A DNA stretch of 64,000 nt from Candidatus Limiplasma pullicola (GTDB taxonomy: Bacteria; Bacillota; Clostridia; Christensenellales; Aristaeellaceae): positions 1-64,000 of the forward strand of contig DVIV01000033.1 in NCBI GenBank assembly GCA_018710985.1, in the 5' to 3' direction. Position 1 is the stretch's first letter, and each line of letters starts with the position of its first letter. The notes beneath the pieces were generated by a model. That model searched no databases. It was not told where the DNA came from and saw nothing but the letters and a program-made list of their open reading frames with translations. Both the position numbers and the translations under genes were made by a program. Shown here one piece after another: positions 18,516-27,194 of the stretch.

Positions 18516-18873
18516 GGGGGATGTCCTCCTTTGGCATGAGGGTCGGCGGGGGGGATGCGCCGGGGGGCGCGGGGATGGTGCGCAGGGGTGCGCGGGTTCG
18601 GTCGGGGAGGGGCGAGGCGCGCCGGGCGGCCATGTGCCAGGGGGCGCGGAGATGGTGCGCGAGGCGCACGGGGCGGCCTTGCGCCGCGAGGCGCGGGGAG
18701 ATGGTGCGCGAGGCGCGCGGGGCGGCCATGCGCCGCGAGGTGCGGGGATGGTGCGCAGGGGTGGCGCGCGGTGCGCGGGGGCGAAGTGGGCGGCGTGGCC
18801 GGGGGATGCGCCGGAGGGCGCGGGGATGGTGCGCGAGGCGCGTGGGGCGGCCATGCGCCGGGCGCAGGCCCCG
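18516..18873. repeat. Degenerate G-rich tandem array
   Basis: No convincing gene. Phrases GGGGATGGTGCGC, GAGGCGCGCGGGGCGGCC and ATGCGCCGCGAGG recur about every 45-50 bases from ~18555 to ~18870, with variation. The array separates the D-aminoacylase gene from the TetM-like gene on the same strand. A similar G-rich array occurs at 41041-41390. Confidence 0.7.
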
Positions 18874-20820
18874 TCAGGGCTGCTCCACGGGCAGGTGCAT
18901 GAGGGCGTCGGCCTCGTCCCAGGGGACGAAGTAGCCCGCGCCGTGCGAGCAGAACACGCTGCCCGCGGGGTTGTCCGCATCCGCGCCGGGGTCGTAGGCG
19001 GCGGCTTCGATGGCGGGCGCGGGGTCGCGGCAGGGGTCGTAGCCGTCGGGCAGGAGGGAAAGCTCCCCCTCGCCGTGGGTGAGCGCGCGCAGGGCCGCGG
19101 GGTAGTCCATCAGCGAGGCTACCGGGCCGCGGCCCGAAAGCCGCGCGCACGCGCCCAGCGTTTCGGGCGCGCCGCAGTCCGCGCCCATGGCGGCCAGATC
19201 GGTCATCACGCGGCCCACGTTTTCGGCGGGCACGGTGAGGGAAAAGCGGTAGTACGGCTCCAGCAGCACGCAGCCCGCCTTCATCAGCGCCTGCCGGATG
19301 GCGCGGTACACCGCCTGCCGGAAGTCGCCGCCCTCGGTGTGCTTGAGGTGCGCGCGGCCGGAGAGCAGCGTCACCCGCACGTCGCTGAGCGGCGCGCCCG
19401 TGAGCACGCCGCGGTGCTCGCGCTCCATGACGTGCGTGCGGATCAGACTCTGGCAGGGCGCGGGCAGGTCGTCCACATGGCAGCGGGAGTCAAAGGTCAC
19501 GCCGCTGCCCCGCGGGCCGGGGGCGAGGAGCAGGTGCGCCTCGGCATAATGCCGAAGCGGCTCGTAATGGCCGCAGCCCACGGCGGGCCGGGCGATCGTC
19601 TCGCGGTAGAGCACGTGGGGCGGCAGAAGGCGCGCGTCAAGGCCGAAGCGGTCCAGAAGCAGCCGGGCGAGCACCTCGATCTGCACCGGGCCCATCACGC
19701 GCACGGTGGCGCAGGCGTGCTCCGCGTCCCAGGCCGCGCACAGGGCGGGGTCCTCGTCCTCCAGAAGGCGCAGGCACTCCATCAGCCGCGTGGGCGGCGT
19801 GCCCTCCGGCGGCTCCACGCGCACGGCCAGCACCGGCTGAGCCGCCGCGGGCGAGGGCGCGAGGCCGTCCGGGCGCAGGATATCGCCGCAGCGGGGCGCG
19901 GTCAGGCCCGTCGCGCCCACCACGTCGCCCGCGCGCGCCTCGTTGGCGGGCGTGAAGGCCGCGCCCCGGTAGAGGCGCAGCTGGTGAATCTTCTCCGCGC
20001 CGCCGGGGAGGTCAAAGGCGTCGCGCGGGCGCAGCGTGCCCGCAAGCACCTTGAGAAAGCACACGCGCTCGCCCGACGGGTCGCGCCGCACCTGATAGAT
20101 CAGCATTTCGGGCGCGCCGTCCGCGGACGGCTCCGGCAGGGCGGCGCTCAGGCGCGCGAGCGCGTCCAGCAGCCCGCTCACGCCCTGCCCGCGCAGCGCC
20201 GCGCCCGATAGCACCGGAAACGCCCCGCGCCGCGCAAAGAGCGCCGCGAGCGTGTCCCACGCGTCGTCCGGGGTGGCGGTCCCTTCCAGACAGCGCTCGA
20301 GAAAGCCGTCGTCCAGGAGGGACAGCGCGTCGATATCCGGCGCGCCGTCCGATACGGGCACCAGCTGCGGGGCGAGGCGCTCCCGGAGGCGGGAAAGCGC
20401 GTCGGGCAAAGAAAAGCCCGGCAGGTCCGATTTGTTGAGGAAGAGCAGCGTGGGCAGGCCCCGCTCCGCCGCCATGGCAAAGAGCGCCGCGGTGTGCGCG
20501 TCCACGCGGGCGGTGCCGTCCACCACCAGCACGCACAGGTCCGCCGCCGCCAGCGCCCGCGCCGTCTCGGAGGCGAAATCGACGTGGCCGGGCGTGTCGA
20601 TGAGGGTGAAGCGGCGGCCCTGCCACGCGAGCCACGCCTGCCCCGAAAACACCGTGATGCCCCGCTCCCGCTCGATGGGGTCCGCGTCCAGCGCAGTGTC
20701 GCCGTGATCGACGCGGCCCGCCCGGCGCAGCGCCCCGGACATGAGCAGCAGCTGCTCGCACAGGGTCGTCTTGCCCGCGTCCACGTGGGCCATCACCGCA
20801 AAGGTGCGCGCGGCGCTCAT
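18874..20820 (-). CDS. TetM/EF-G-like translation GTPase (ribosomal protection family)
   Basis: 648 residues. GTPase with G1 AHVDAGKTT, RERGITV (switch I), DTPGHVDF and NKSD, followed by EF-G-like domains II, III, IV and V and a C-terminal helix-like tail CSHGAGYFVPWDEAD. Length and order match TetM/TetO proteins that remove tetracycline from the ribosome, but the tail resembles the housekeeping 'translation factor GTPase' relatives common in Clostridia. Resistance should therefore not be assumed. Its stop codon lies just after the tandem array; the start overlaps the methyltransferase stop by 4 bases, so both are translated together. Confidence 0.85.
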   Translation of the reverse strand: MSAARTFAVMAHVDAGKTTLCEQLLLMSGALRRAGRVDHGDTALDADPIERERGITVFSGQAWLAWQGRRFTLIDTPGHVDFASETARALAAADLCVLVVDGTARVDAHTAALFAMAAERGLPTLLFLNKSDLPGFSLPDALSRLRERLAPQLVPVSDGAPDIDALSLLDDGFLERCLEGTATPDDAWDTLAALFARRGAFPVLSGAALRGQGVSGLLDALARLSAALPEPSADGAPEMLIYQVRRDPSGERVCFLKVLAGTLRPRDAFDLPGGAEKIHQLRLYRGAAFTPANEARAGDVVGATGLTAPRCGDILRPDGLAPSPAAAQPVLAVRVEPPEGTPPTRLMECLRLLEDEDPALCAAWDAEHACATVRVMGPVQIEVLARLLLDRFGLDARLLPPHVLYRETIARPAVGCGHYEPLRHYAEAHLLLAPGPRGSGVTFDSRCHVDDLPAPCQSLIRTHVMEREHRGVLTGAPLSDVRVTLLSGRAHLKHTEGGDFRQAVYRAIRQALMKAGCVLLEPYYRFSLTVPAENVGRVMTDLAAMGADCGAPETLGACARLSGRGPVASLMDYPAALRALTHGEGELSLLPDGYDPCRDPAPAIEAAAYDPGADADNPAGSVFCSHGAGYFVPWDEADALMHLPVEQP

Positions 20821-21983
20821 TTGAACACCTGGAAGATGCCGCACTTGAGGTACTGCGTCTCCGGCGAGGCGAGCAGAATGGGGTGGTCGCGCCCCTGCGT
20901 GCGCCATTCGATCTGCCGAAGCTGGACATGCGCGTCCTTCTGCGCCTCCAGAAGCATCCCGCGAAAGAGGTCGGGGGTCACGTGCTGGCTGCACGAGCAG
21001 GTGACGAAATAGCCCCCGTCCCGCGTGAGCTTCATGCCCCGCAGGTTGATTTCCTTGTAGCCGCGCAGCGCGCCCTCCACCGCCGAGCGCGTCTTGGTGA
21101 AGGCCGGCGGGTCGAGGATGACCACGTCGTAGTGCGCCTTGGCGGTCTGCTGCGCGCGCAGGAAGTCGAAGGCGTTGGCGCACTCGAAGCGCACGCGGTC
21201 CTCCACGCCGTTGAGCCGCGCGTTTTCCAGCGCGCAGGCGCAGGCGTGCTCGCTGATGTCCACGCCCGTGACCTCCGCCGCGCCGTAGCGCGCCGCGTGC
21301 AGGGCAAAGCTGCCCGTGTGCGTGAAGCAGTCCAGCACCCGCATGCCCGGCACGAACGGCGCGATGGCCGCGCGGTTCTCCTTCTGGTCGAGGAAGAAGC
21401 CCGTCTTTTGCCCCTCCTTGACATCCACCAGAAAGCGCACGCCGTTTTCCTGCATCTCCACGCGGCTAGGCACCTCGCCCCACAGAAGGCCCGTCTGCTG
21501 GCTCAGCCCCTCCAGCTCGCGCACGGGCACGTCGTTTCGCTCGTACACGCCGCGCGGCGAAAGCTCCTGAACCAGCGCGTCCACGATATCGCCCTTGAAC
21601 CGCTCCATGCCAAGGCAGAGAATCTGGAGCACGATCACCTCGCCGAACTTGTCCGCGATCACCGCAGGCAGGCCGTCGCTCTCGGCGAAGATCAGCCGGC
21701 AGCTGTTCAGATCGGCAAAGCGCCGCCGGTAGTCCAGCGCGCGATGGACCCGCCCGCGGATGAACGCCGCGTCGATGGGCTCGTCCCGGCGGGAGAGCAC
21801 GCGCAGGCTGATTTGCGAGCGCGGGTTGTACACCGCCATGGCCAGAAACCGGCCCGCCGCCGTCAGCACCCGGACGGGCAGGCCGTCCGCCGCGCCCTCC
21901 TCGCGCTCGATATCGCTTCTGAACACCCAGGGATGACCGCCGAGCACGCGCTGCTCCCGGCCCCTGCGCAGATACACATTCAT
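20817..21983 (-). CDS. RlmI/RlmK-like rRNA cytosine methyltransferase
   Basis: 388 residues. N-terminal PUA domain (~1-70; GHPWVFRSDIE), a central EEHxx domain, and a class I SAM methyltransferase with VLDCFTHTGSFALHAA (motif I), ILDPPAFTK (motif IV) and a Cys-rich TCSCS segment. Related to E. coli RlmI, which makes m5C in 23S rRNA. Start MNVYLRRG at 21983 is supported by GAGGAGGC; six upstream codons are ignored. Operon with the TetM-like GTPase, so both genes act on the ribosome (inference). Confidence 0.9.
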   Translation of the reverse strand: MNVYLRRGREQRVLGGHPWVFRSDIEREEGAADGLPVRVLTAAGRFLAMAVYNPRSQISLRVLSRRDEPIDAAFIRGRVHRALDYRRRFADLNSCRLIFAESDGLPAVIADKFGEVIVLQILCLGMERFKGDIVDALVQELSPRGVYERNDVPVRELEGLSQQTGLLWGEVPSRVEMQENGVRFLVDVKEGQKTGFFLDQKENRAAIAPFVPGMRVLDCFTHTGSFALHAARYGAAEVTGVDISEHACACALENARLNGVEDRVRFECANAFDFLRAQQTAKAHYDVVILDPPAFTKTRSAVEGALRGYKEINLRGMKLTRDGGYFVTCSCSQHVTPDLFRGMLLEAQKDAHVQLRQIEWRTQGRDHPILLASPETQYLKCGIFQVFK

Positions 21984-22027
21984 CGAAAAAAGCCTCCTCA
22001 TGAAACGGATATGGGGGCGCCGCTTCC

Positions 22028-22036
22028 ATTATAGCA
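22028..22036 (-). promoter_or_regulatory. Extended -10 promoter for the methyltransferase/GTPase operon
   Basis: Minus strand TGCTATAAT, a perfect extended -10, 45 bases before the RlmI-like start; no good -35 is seen. Divergent from the promoter at 22111. Confidence 0.65.
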
Positions 22037-22110
22037 CAGCCCCCGAAGGGATGGGAAGCGGGGCTTTTGCGGCGCGGGGGCATGTGTGTGTGGCGTTTTT
22101 TGCCGGACCG

Positions 22111-22119
22111 TGGTACAAT
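22111..22119 (+). promoter_or_regulatory. Extended -10 promoter for the kinase gene
   Basis: TGGTACAAT about 25 bases before the start codon; AGGGGGAGGA is the ribosome site. The -35 region is poor. Confidence 0.55.
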
Positions 22120-22143
22120 GGTGAGCCGAAAGGGGGAGGACGC

Positions 22144-22665
22144 ATGCGCAATGTGATTCTGATCGGCATGCCCGGATGCGGCAAGAGCACGGTGGGGGTG
22201 CTGGCGGCCAAGGCCCTGACGATGGATTTTGTGGACACGGACCTGCTGCTTCAGCGAAAGGCCGGGCGGCCTTTGCAGCGGATGGTGGACGAGCTGGGCG
22301 CGGAGGGCTTCGCGCACGTGGAGGAGGCCTGCGTGTGCGACCTGAACGTGCGCGGCGCGGTGATCGCCACGGGCGGCTCGGTGGCCACGGAGGACGCGGC
22401 CATGGAGCACCTGAGGGAAGGCGGGCTGGTGATTTTCCTCAGGCTGCCGCTGGAGGCGCTCTCCCGCCGCCTGAGGAACATGAAAACCCGCGGCATCGCC
22501 ATGGAAAAGGGCCAGACGCTGCGCGACCTCTACGAGCGCCGCCAGCCGGCCTATCTCAAATGGGCGGACGCGGTGGTGGACGCCGAGGGGCTGGGCGTGG
22601 AGGAAACCGTGGAGCGCGTGGTGGCCGCCGTGCGGGAGCGCGGGGACGAGGCGCGGGAAGGATAA
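22144..22665 (+). CDS. Shikimate-kinase-like P-loop kinase
   Basis: 173 residues, shikimate kinase fold. Walker A GMPGCGKST, VDTD metal/substrate site, lid TRGIAMEKGQTL and LYERRQPAY are present. However the substrate Arg expected in FRxxE is Ala (FAHVEE) and the third glycine of GGG is Ser (ATGGSV). A kinase with a full motif set already exists in the aroE-aroK fusion, so this paralog may have another substrate or be non-essential. Monocistronic by its own promoter. Confidence 0.75.
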   Translation: MRNVILIGMPGCGKSTVGVLAAKALTMDFVDTDLLLQRKAGRPLQRMVDELGAEGFAHVEEACVCDLNVRGAVIATGGSVATEDAAMEHLREGGLVIFLRLPLEALSRRLRNMKTRGIAMEKGQTLRDLYERRQPAYLKWADAVVDAEGLGVEETVERVVAAVRERGDEAREG

Positions 22666-22682
22666 AAAATAAAGCAATATAT

Positions 22683-22737
22683 ATAAAGAAAGGCGGGCCG
22701 CGCCGGGAAAGCATGCTGCTTCTCCGGGGCGGCCCGC
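22683..22737 (-). terminator. Terminator downstream of the cupin gene
   Basis: GCGGGCCGC (22693-22701) and GCGGCCCGC (22729-22737) form a long hairpin; on the minus strand it is followed by CTTTCTTTATATATAT. It serves the minus cupin/oxidoreductase genes and may also stop the convergent kinase transcript. Confidence 0.65.
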
Positions 22738-22777
22738 TTGGGGATGATGCTGTTTTGGGGGAGGGCTGCGGCGGGGA

Positions 22778-23269
22778 CTAGCGGTAGCGGACCTCGCCGG
22801 TGAGCAGGCGGATGCGCGCCGCCTCGCCGGGATACTGCGCGATCAGCGCCTCCGGGTCGGAGGCGTGCTCGTAGTCGGAGTCCTCGTAGCCGGGGCTCAT
22901 GGTGGTGCCCATGAGGCCGTACCGTCCGCCGTGGCAGAGGCGGGACCCCTGCCACGCGCCGGCGGGGACCACATGCTGCACCTGCTGCCCGCCGCAGATA
23001 TCGCTCCCCAGCACCGTTACCCGGCTGCCGCCGTCGGGCAGCAGCTCCAACAGCTCCACCGGGTCGCCGGCGTAGAAGTGGTACACCTCGTCGGTGCAGA
23101 GCCGGTGCAGGTGGGAATACCCCTGCCCGGTGAGCATGAAGTAGATGGCCGAGCCCATGTCCCGCCCGTCCGCCTTGGCGGGGGAGCGGTAGCTGGAGCG
23201 GAACAGGCCCCCTTCCTGCGAAAGCGGGGTCAGGCCCAGAATCTCGATGATCTTCTGAATGTCGTCCAT
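22778..23269 (-). CDS. DUF985 cupin-family protein
   Basis: 163 residues, Cupin_5 (DUF985) family. Signature YSHLHRLCTDEVYHFYAGDPVEL with His and Glu of the cupin metal box, and PAGAWQGSR. Members bind a metal in a single cupin barrel; sugar-related functions have been suggested but none is established. GTAAGGAGGCG precedes the ATG. It begins 12 bases after the Gfo/Idh oxidoreductase stop, so the two are an operon. Confidence 0.88.
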   Translation of the reverse strand: MDDIQKIIEILGLTPLSQEGGLFRSSYRSPAKADGRDMGSAIYFMLTGQGYSHLHRLCTDEVYHFYAGDPVELLELLPDGGSRVTVLGSDICGGQQVQHVVPAGAWQGSRLCHGGRYGLMGTTMSPGYEDSDYEHASDPEALIAQYPGEAARIRLLTGEVRYR

Positions 23270-23281
23270 GGTCGCGCCTCC

Positions 23282-24364
23282 TTACACGTCCGCCCAGACG
23301 CCGTCTTCCCGGGCGCTGCGCTCCACCGCCCGGCACAGGCGCGCAAGCCGCGCTCCGTCTTCGAAGGTGGGGAAATCCCCCTGCTGCGCCGGGGCGGTCC
23401 AGCCCAGGGCCGCGTAGTAGCGCTCCGCCAGGGTGATAAAGGTGTCGGTGAAGCCGTTGAAGCCGAAGGGGTAGAGGGCGGTCCGCACCCCGCTGCCCCT
23501 GGAGGCTCCATGCAGGGCGGTGCTGGCCTCGCTGTCCCACCACAGGCTGCGGTGTTTGCCGGTGATCTCGAGGGTCAGGCGGTTGGTGCGGCCGTGGGAC
23601 ACCTCGGAGAGAACCGCCGAGCCGATGGCCCCGCCCGCCATGCGGAAGTGGAGGAGGGCGCTGTCCTCCGAGCGCACGGTGACGGGGACGCCCTCCGCCG
23701 CTTCGGGCGGCTCCATCATGCCGTCCTTCAATACCCGCTGCGGCTGGAAGCAGCCAAAGAGCGCCTGCACCGCCGTGATCCGCTCGCCGGTGAGGTACTC
23801 CGCCAGATCCAGCCAGTGGGTGCCGATCTCGGTGACGGCCCGCATGGTCCCGCCCACCGCCTCGTCGTAGCGCCAGCCGTAGGGCGCGGGGAGGGCGTGG
23901 AACTCCTGCAGATAGGCGCCATGGACCAGAAACACCGGCCCGAACGCCGGGTCGGCCACCCGCGCCTTCGCCTCCTGACAGGCCGGGTGAAAGCGCACGT
24001 TCAGGTTCACCGCGCACGCAAGCCCCTTCTCCCGCGCCAGACGGGCCAGCTCGCCGGCCTCGTCCGGGTCCAGGCACAGGGGCTTTTCGCACAGCACATG
24101 CCGGCCGTGTTCCAGGAGGAATTTGACCATTTCATAATGCAGCCCCGGCGGGGTGCAGACGTGGACCGAGCCGACGGCTTCGTCCAGCAGCGCCGCCGGG
24201 TCCGTGGACCACCGGGGAACCCCCCACTGCTCCGCGAAGGCCCGGGCCGCCGCCTCGTTGTGATTTACCACCGTGCGGATGGGGATACCGACGGCCCGCA
24301 GGGCCATGGCGTGGGTCTGCGCGATGCCTCCGGCGCCCCAGATGGCTGCCTGACGCTGATGCAT
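23282..24364 (-). CDS. Gfo/Idh/MocA-family oxidoreductase
   Basis: 360 residues. N-terminal NAD(P)-binding domain (IWGAGGIAQTHAMAL), the CEKPLCLDPDEA motif with the family Lys, and a C-terminal alpha/beta substrate domain with GTHWLDLAEYLTG. Typical substrates are sugars or inositols. The start after AAAGGAGGC at 24364 is chosen; the frame remains open upstream into hairpin island 2 but that is noncoding. With the cupin gene downstream, a small sugar-modification unit is possible (inference). Confidence 0.88.
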   Translation of the reverse strand: MHQRQAAIWGAGGIAQTHAMALRAVGIPIRTVVNHNEAAARAFAEQWGVPRWSTDPAALLDEAVGSVHVCTPPGLHYEMVKFLLEHGRHVLCEKPLCLDPDEAGELARLAREKGLACAVNLNVRFHPACQEAKARVADPAFGPVFLVHGAYLQEFHALPAPYGWRYDEAVGGTMRAVTEIGTHWLDLAEYLTGERITAVQALFGCFQPQRVLKDGMMEPPEAAEGVPVTVRSEDSALLHFRMAGGAIGSAVLSEVSHGRTNRLTLEITGKHRSLWWDSEASTALHGASRGSGVRTALYPFGFNGFTDTFITLAERYYAALGWTAPAQQGDFPTFEDGARLARLCRAVERSAREDGVWADV

Positions 24365-24399
24365 GGCGGGTGCCTCCTTTTTGGCCTTTGGTGTGTCGA

Positions 24400-24592
24400 A
24401 AAAGTCCGCCGGCGGCGGACTCAGATTGTTGGCAAACTTTTTTCCCGGGAGGTTTGGAGGGCCGAAGCCCTCCAAAGTGGATTCGTATCGCCCGGCTTTG
24501 CCGGGCGGGCGGGGAGTTTGCGCCCCCCGGCGCAAACATTTCTTAAGCACCCGCCGGAAAAGATCGCCGCAGGCGAGCTTTTCCGGCGCGCG
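24400..24592. repeat. Hairpin island 2 (D-C-A, inverted)
   Basis: Lies between RNase J and the oxidoreductase gene. Hairpins: 24404-24420 (GTCCGCC/GGCGGAC), D2 ~24454-24475, D1 24489-24507 (CGCCCGGC/GCCGGGCG), C 24517-24536 (TTTGCGCC/GGCGCAAA), A 24553-24587 (GCCGGAAAAG/CTTTTCCGGC). Module B is absent. Module A sits 12 bases from the RNase J stop. Confidence 0.85.
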
Positions 24593-24599
24593 TCAGCGT

Positions 24600-26264
24600 T
24601 TAGATTTCCATAATGATCGGCAAAATCATGGGGTTGCGCTTGATCTTGTCGAAGATGTAGCGGTGCAGTTCGTCCTTGATGCGGTTTTTCATGTTCTGCC
24701 ACTCGCTGCCGTCCACCTGGCCGTAGCTGAGGACGATGCTGCGCGCCAGCTCGCGGCTGCACTCGATGATGTCCTCGTTCTCGCGCACGTAGACGAAGCC
24801 GCGGCTGATGATGTCCGGGCCGGACACCAGCGCGCCGCTGTCGCGGTCGATGGCCATGACCACGATGATCAGGCCGTCCTGACTGAGGTGCTTGCGGTCG
24901 CGCAGGACCACGTTGCCCACGTCGCCGATGCCCAGGCCGTCCACCAGCACGCCGCCCGTGGGCACCTCGCCCACGATGGCCAGGCTGTCCTGACTCATCT
25001 CGATGACCTGGCCGATCTCGGGGATCACGATGTTCTCCGACCGCGTGCCCAGCGCCTCGGCCAGCTCCGCGTGCTGCCACAGCTTGGAATACTCGCCGTG
25101 GATGGGCAGGAAATACTTGGGCTTGACCAGCGCGTGCAACAGCTTGATCTCCTCCTGGCAGGCGTGGCCGGAGACGTGCACCTCGCCCAGCTGGCCGTAG
25201 ATGACGTTGGCCCCGCAGCGGTAGAGCTGGTTGATGACCCGCGCCACGGGCTTTTCATTGCCGGGGATGGGGTGGGCCGAGAGGATGACCATGTCGGTGG
25301 GGCGGATCTGGAGCTTGCGGTGCTCGCCGTAGGCCATGCGGGTGAGGCCCGCCATGGCCTCGCCCTGGCTGCCGGTGGTGACGACGAGGATCTCCTCGTC
25401 GGCGTAGTTTTCCAGATCGTCCACGTCGATGAGGTTTTCCTCGGGGATGGACAGCTCCCCGATGGACATGGCCACGCGGGTGACGTTGACCATGCTGCGG
25501 CCCACGAAGCACACCCGCCGCCCGAACATCGCCGCCGAATCCACCACCATCTGCACGCGATGGATGTTGGAGGCGAACATCGCCACGATCACCCGGCCCT
25601 TGGCCTGCTGGAACATGTCGATGAACGTCTGGCCGATCTTGGTTTCGCTCATGGTGTGGCCCTTGCGCTCGATGTTGGTCGATTCGCACAGGAACGCCAG
25701 CACGCCCTTCGTGCCCAGCTCGGCGAAGCTGGCCAGGTCGGTGACCTGCCCGTCGATGGGCGTGAAGTCCACCTTGAAGTCGCCGCTGAACACGATGGTG
25801 CCCGCCGGGCAGGTGATCGCCAGCGCCACCGCCCCCGCGATGGAGTGGTTGACGTGGATGAAGCGCACCTCAAAGCACCCCAGGCGGATCTCGTCGCCCG
25901 GGCGCACGACGTTGAGCGGCACGCCCGCGATGCGGTGCTCCTTGAGCTTGAGGTCCACCAGCGCCAGCGTCAGCTTCGTGCCGTACAGGGGCATGGGCAC
26001 CTGCCGCAGCACGTAGGGCGTCGCGCCGATGTGGTCCTCGTGCCCGTGGGTGAGCAGCATGCCGCGGATGCGCTCGCGGTTTCTGATGAGGTAGGTCACG
26101 TCCGGAATCACCAGGTCCACGCCCAGCATGTCTTCCTTGGGGAAGATGGACCCGCAGTCCACCACCACCATGTCCTCTCCGTATTCGACGACGGTGATGT
26201 TCTTGCCGAATTCATCCACGCCGCCCAGCGGGATGATGCGGATTTTGTGTTCGCTCTCTGCCAT
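24600..26264 (-). CDS. rnj: Ribonuclease J
   Basis: 554 residues. Metallo-beta-lactamase/beta-CASP ribonuclease with 5'-3' exo- and endonuclease activity, a core mRNA decay enzyme of Firmicutes. LTHGHEDHIG (zinc motif), FSGDFKVD, the beta-CASP segment with SAHPIPGNE, and FLPIHGEYSKL. ATG at 26264 follows AAAAGGAGGC. The promoter is at 26485-26493, giving a 5' untranslated region of about 210 bases. Whether it is J1 or J2 cannot be told. Confidence 0.95.
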   Translation of the reverse strand: MAESEHKIRIIPLGGVDEFGKNITVVEYGEDMVVVDCGSIFPKEDMLGVDLVIPDVTYLIRNRERIRGMLLTHGHEDHIGATPYVLRQVPMPLYGTKLTLALVDLKLKEHRIAGVPLNVVRPGDEIRLGCFEVRFIHVNHSIAGAVALAITCPAGTIVFSGDFKVDFTPIDGQVTDLASFAELGTKGVLAFLCESTNIERKGHTMSETKIGQTFIDMFQQAKGRVIVAMFASNIHRVQMVVDSAAMFGRRVCFVGRSMVNVTRVAMSIGELSIPEENLIDVDDLENYADEEILVVTTGSQGEAMAGLTRMAYGEHRKLQIRPTDMVILSAHPIPGNEKPVARVINQLYRCGANVIYGQLGEVHVSGHACQEEIKLLHALVKPKYFLPIHGEYSKLWQHAELAEALGTRSENIVIPEIGQVIEMSQDSLAIVGEVPTGGVLVDGLGIGDVGNVVLRDRKHLSQDGLIIVVMAIDRDSGALVSGPDIISRGFVYVRENEDIIECSRELARSIVLSYGQVDGSEWQNMKNRIKDELHRYIFDKIKRNPMILPIIMEI

Positions 26265-26484
26265 TGGAGCCTCCTTTTGCGCGGCGCGCCGCGCCTGTGA
26301 TGGGGTCCCTATCTGGAGGCGGACGCGCCGCAAGGGCCGCCGACCGCCTGATCATCCCCGGGGCAAGGCTCCGCGCGCACGCAAAAAACACGCTTCGGAC
26401 CGCGCCATGCAGCCCGCGCCGGAACCGATGTATGAAGGGGGCGCGAGGTCCCCGCCAAAGCCCACGAACCCTTATAACGTTGTT

Positions 26485-26493
26485 AGTATATCA
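26485..26493 (-). promoter_or_regulatory. Extended -10 promoter for RNase J
   Basis: Minus strand TGATATACT; -35 weak. About 220 bases upstream of the RNase J start, the intervening 26265-26480 holding no gene that I can see. Confidence 0.5.
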
Positions 26494-26572
26494 CAGAAAA
26501 GGCATTTTGAACAGCAAAAATGCAAAGGATTTCTTCACAGACTTTGCGAAGGCTTTTTCGGCGGGTTGACCG

Positions 26573-26602
26573 AAAAAAACGGCCAAAGCGGCCGCTTTGG
26601 CC
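26573..26602 (-). terminator. Terminator after the RseC-like gene
   Basis: A perfect 22-base palindrome (26581-26602, GGCCAAAGCGG and its complement) is followed on the minus strand by seven T at 26579-26573. A second small stem (TTTTTCGG/CCGAAAAA) lies immediately beyond. Confidence 0.88.
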
Positions 26603-26687
26603 ATCTTTCGGCCAGAAACGCCCGCTTTCGCCGCGAAGGAGGGGCAAAAAAAGGGGCGGCGGGCATTCCCTGCGCCGCGAAGAAGCC

Positions 26688-27131
26688 TTATTTGCCGCCG
26701 CCGCAGCCGATATCCTCGATGTCGGGCTTGTCGTGGTAGACGGCGCAGACGCGCGGGGTCCATTCCGGGCGAAGGCGCAGGCGAAGCTCGGCCACGCGCA
26801 GCGCGATGGCCGACAGGCTCAGCCCGATGGCGCTGCCCAGCAGCGCCCACAGCTCCATCCCGCCGGAGAGGCGGTAGCCCAAAAACAGGCCCGCGAGGAA
26901 GCACGCCAGCGGCAGCGCGTAGGCGATGGCCGTGGCGCCCAGGAAGCGCCCGTCGGGGAGCTCGACCTTGACCCAGTCGCCCACGGCGCAGTCGGCCTTT
27001 AAGCGGATGGAGCGGCTCTTGCCCCCGCCGCCGCACGCGCCGCACTTGGCGCACGCGTCGGGCCGCATGTAAACGATGGTAGCTTCTCCGGTCGTTTTGT
27101 CGTATGCCTGCACCTGGCCGAATTTGATCAT
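26688..27131 (-). CDS. RseC/MucC-like integral membrane protein
   Basis: 147 residues, SoxR-reducing/RseC_MucC family. N-terminal soluble domain with CAKCGACGGGG, two membrane segments at about 67-85 and 90-109, and a C-terminal tail ending in GCGGG. RseC-family proteins are membrane partners in redox systems (SoxR reduction, RnfABCDGE) in other bacteria; here no rnf genes are near. GGGAGGC precedes the ATG. Monocistronic, divergent from rpoB. Confidence 0.82.
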   Translation of the reverse strand: MIKFGQVQAYDKTTGEATIVYMRPDACAKCGACGGGGKSRSIRLKADCAVGDWVKVELPDGRFLGATAIAYALPLACFLAGLFLGYRLSGGMELWALLGSAIGLSLSAIALRVAELRLRLRPEWTPRVCAVYHDKPDIEDIGCGGGK

Positions 27132-27194
27132 CTCCGGTACGCCTCCCGATGGCCTCGCGGCCGCGTCAAAAAGGAAAAAACGGAACGAATTTTG

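Noticed and set aside
18516-18980. Pro/Arg-rich N-terminal extension of the D-aminoacylase
   Set aside because: Encoded by a tandem array, no homology pattern, and a strong ribosome site with the normal family start lies at 18515.
18874-20820. Tetracycline resistance gene
   Set aside because: The fold is TetM-like but the tail and context fit a chromosomal translation GTPase; resistance cannot be claimed from sequence reading alone.
26265-26480. Small gene or tRNA in the RNase J leader
   Set aside because: No start with a ribosome site, no cloverleaf and no conserved TTCGA-type arm was found.
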